Positions 63,811-64,000 of a DNA stretch of 64,000 nt are shown here, piece by piece. This DNA comes from Prostheceraeus crozeri (lineage: Eukaryota > Platyhelminthes > Polycladida > Euryleptidae): NCBI GenBank assembly GCA_907163375.1, contig CAJQUW010009236.1, positions 124,001 to 188,000 of the forward strand. Direction: 5' to 3'. The notes beneath the pieces are model-generated. The model was not told the DNA's origin and did not search any database. It worked only from the letters and a program-made list of their open reading frames with translations. Numbering within the stretch: position 1 is the stretch's first letter; each line of letters begins with the position of its first letter. A program made the position numbers and the translations under genes.

Positions 63811-64000
63811 CAGCTAAAGTAATCTTTTGAAAATTATCGGCATCAAATCGTGCCATGCATTGTTATCGTTGTTGGTGAGCATCTTCTGGAGTGCATGAAT
63901 AAGTTTAGTCTTATAAGTGAATGATAATATTGCACCATTTGAGGCAAACAAGGATCGCGGAGTCGGTGTGAATTCATAATTTCCGACTGCCTGCTTCTGG
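63811..64000. other. window edge, nothing recognised
   Basis: Possibly the continuation of the gene family copy to the left; no motif seen. Confidence 0.4.

Noticed and set aside
56800-64000. Upstream regucalcin exons in the right part of the window
   Set aside because: I searched for the usual upstream segments (for example SNGLDWS) and saw none; they probably lie beyond the window.

Overview
The window is animal nuclear DNA. It has spliced host exons, animal-type transposons (hAT, piggyBac, pogo, LINE, Penelope-like) and a TTAGGG-type telomere-like array. The only confident host gene is regucalcin (SMP-30), whose last two coding exons lie on the minus strand at 56660-56797 and 45153-45346. 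TTAGGG repeats and the element mix suggest a non-insect invertebrate, but the sequence alone does not place the phylum. Nearly everything else is repeat or mobile DNA.

Left half: a degenerate host minisatellite (3237-3426 and 29815-30160) is split by a 26.4-kb nested insertion. The outer layer is a hAT element (3427-29814) with 16-bp matching ends and an 8-bp duplication matching at 7 of 8 bases. Inside it sit a 20.5-kb Polinton/Maverick (3615-24163; 372-bp terminal inverted repeats, exact 6-bp duplication CTTGTC) and a second hAT (24282-28668; exact 8-bp duplication GACTAGAC). The second hAT was itself entered by a decayed piggyBac (25472-28196; TTAA on both sides).

The Polinton looks young and close to whole, with about one visible break. 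Plus-strand genes: an apparently spliced acidic/proline-rich gene, protein-primed PolB, a PC4-like protein and a TBP-like protein. Minus-strand genes, meeting them head-on near 14.5 kb: adenain-like protease, hexon-like major capsid, basic core protein, penton-like minor capsid, chromodomain integrase, packaging ATPase, several unassigned proteins and a RING protein resembling the tail of an IAP.

Middle (30-45 kb): deletion derivatives of piggyBac, a degenerate reverse transcriptase, a tRNA-like sequence, a broken pogo element, a small hAT with a BED finger, and a piggyBac (42875-45095) with a full-length open transposase and all catalytic aspartates.

Right half: the intron between the two regucalcin exons carries a Penelope-like reverse transcriptase cut just after its YVDD motif by a compact 5.7-kb capsid-bearing element (47720-53466). 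That element has Polinton-style ends (AGTAGT...ACTACT, exact 6-bp duplication GACATT), terminal hairpins, 31-bp iterons, a packaging ATPase, a penton-like protein and a two-pass membrane protein. I see no DNA polymerase, integrase, major capsid or protease in it. It may be a satellite that borrows Polinton functions, and is my main candidate for an undescribed system. Further right are a 5'-truncated LINE, a near-perfect 744-bp foldback element, a LINE 5' fragment and a decayed copy of a multicopy cysteine-rich gene family.
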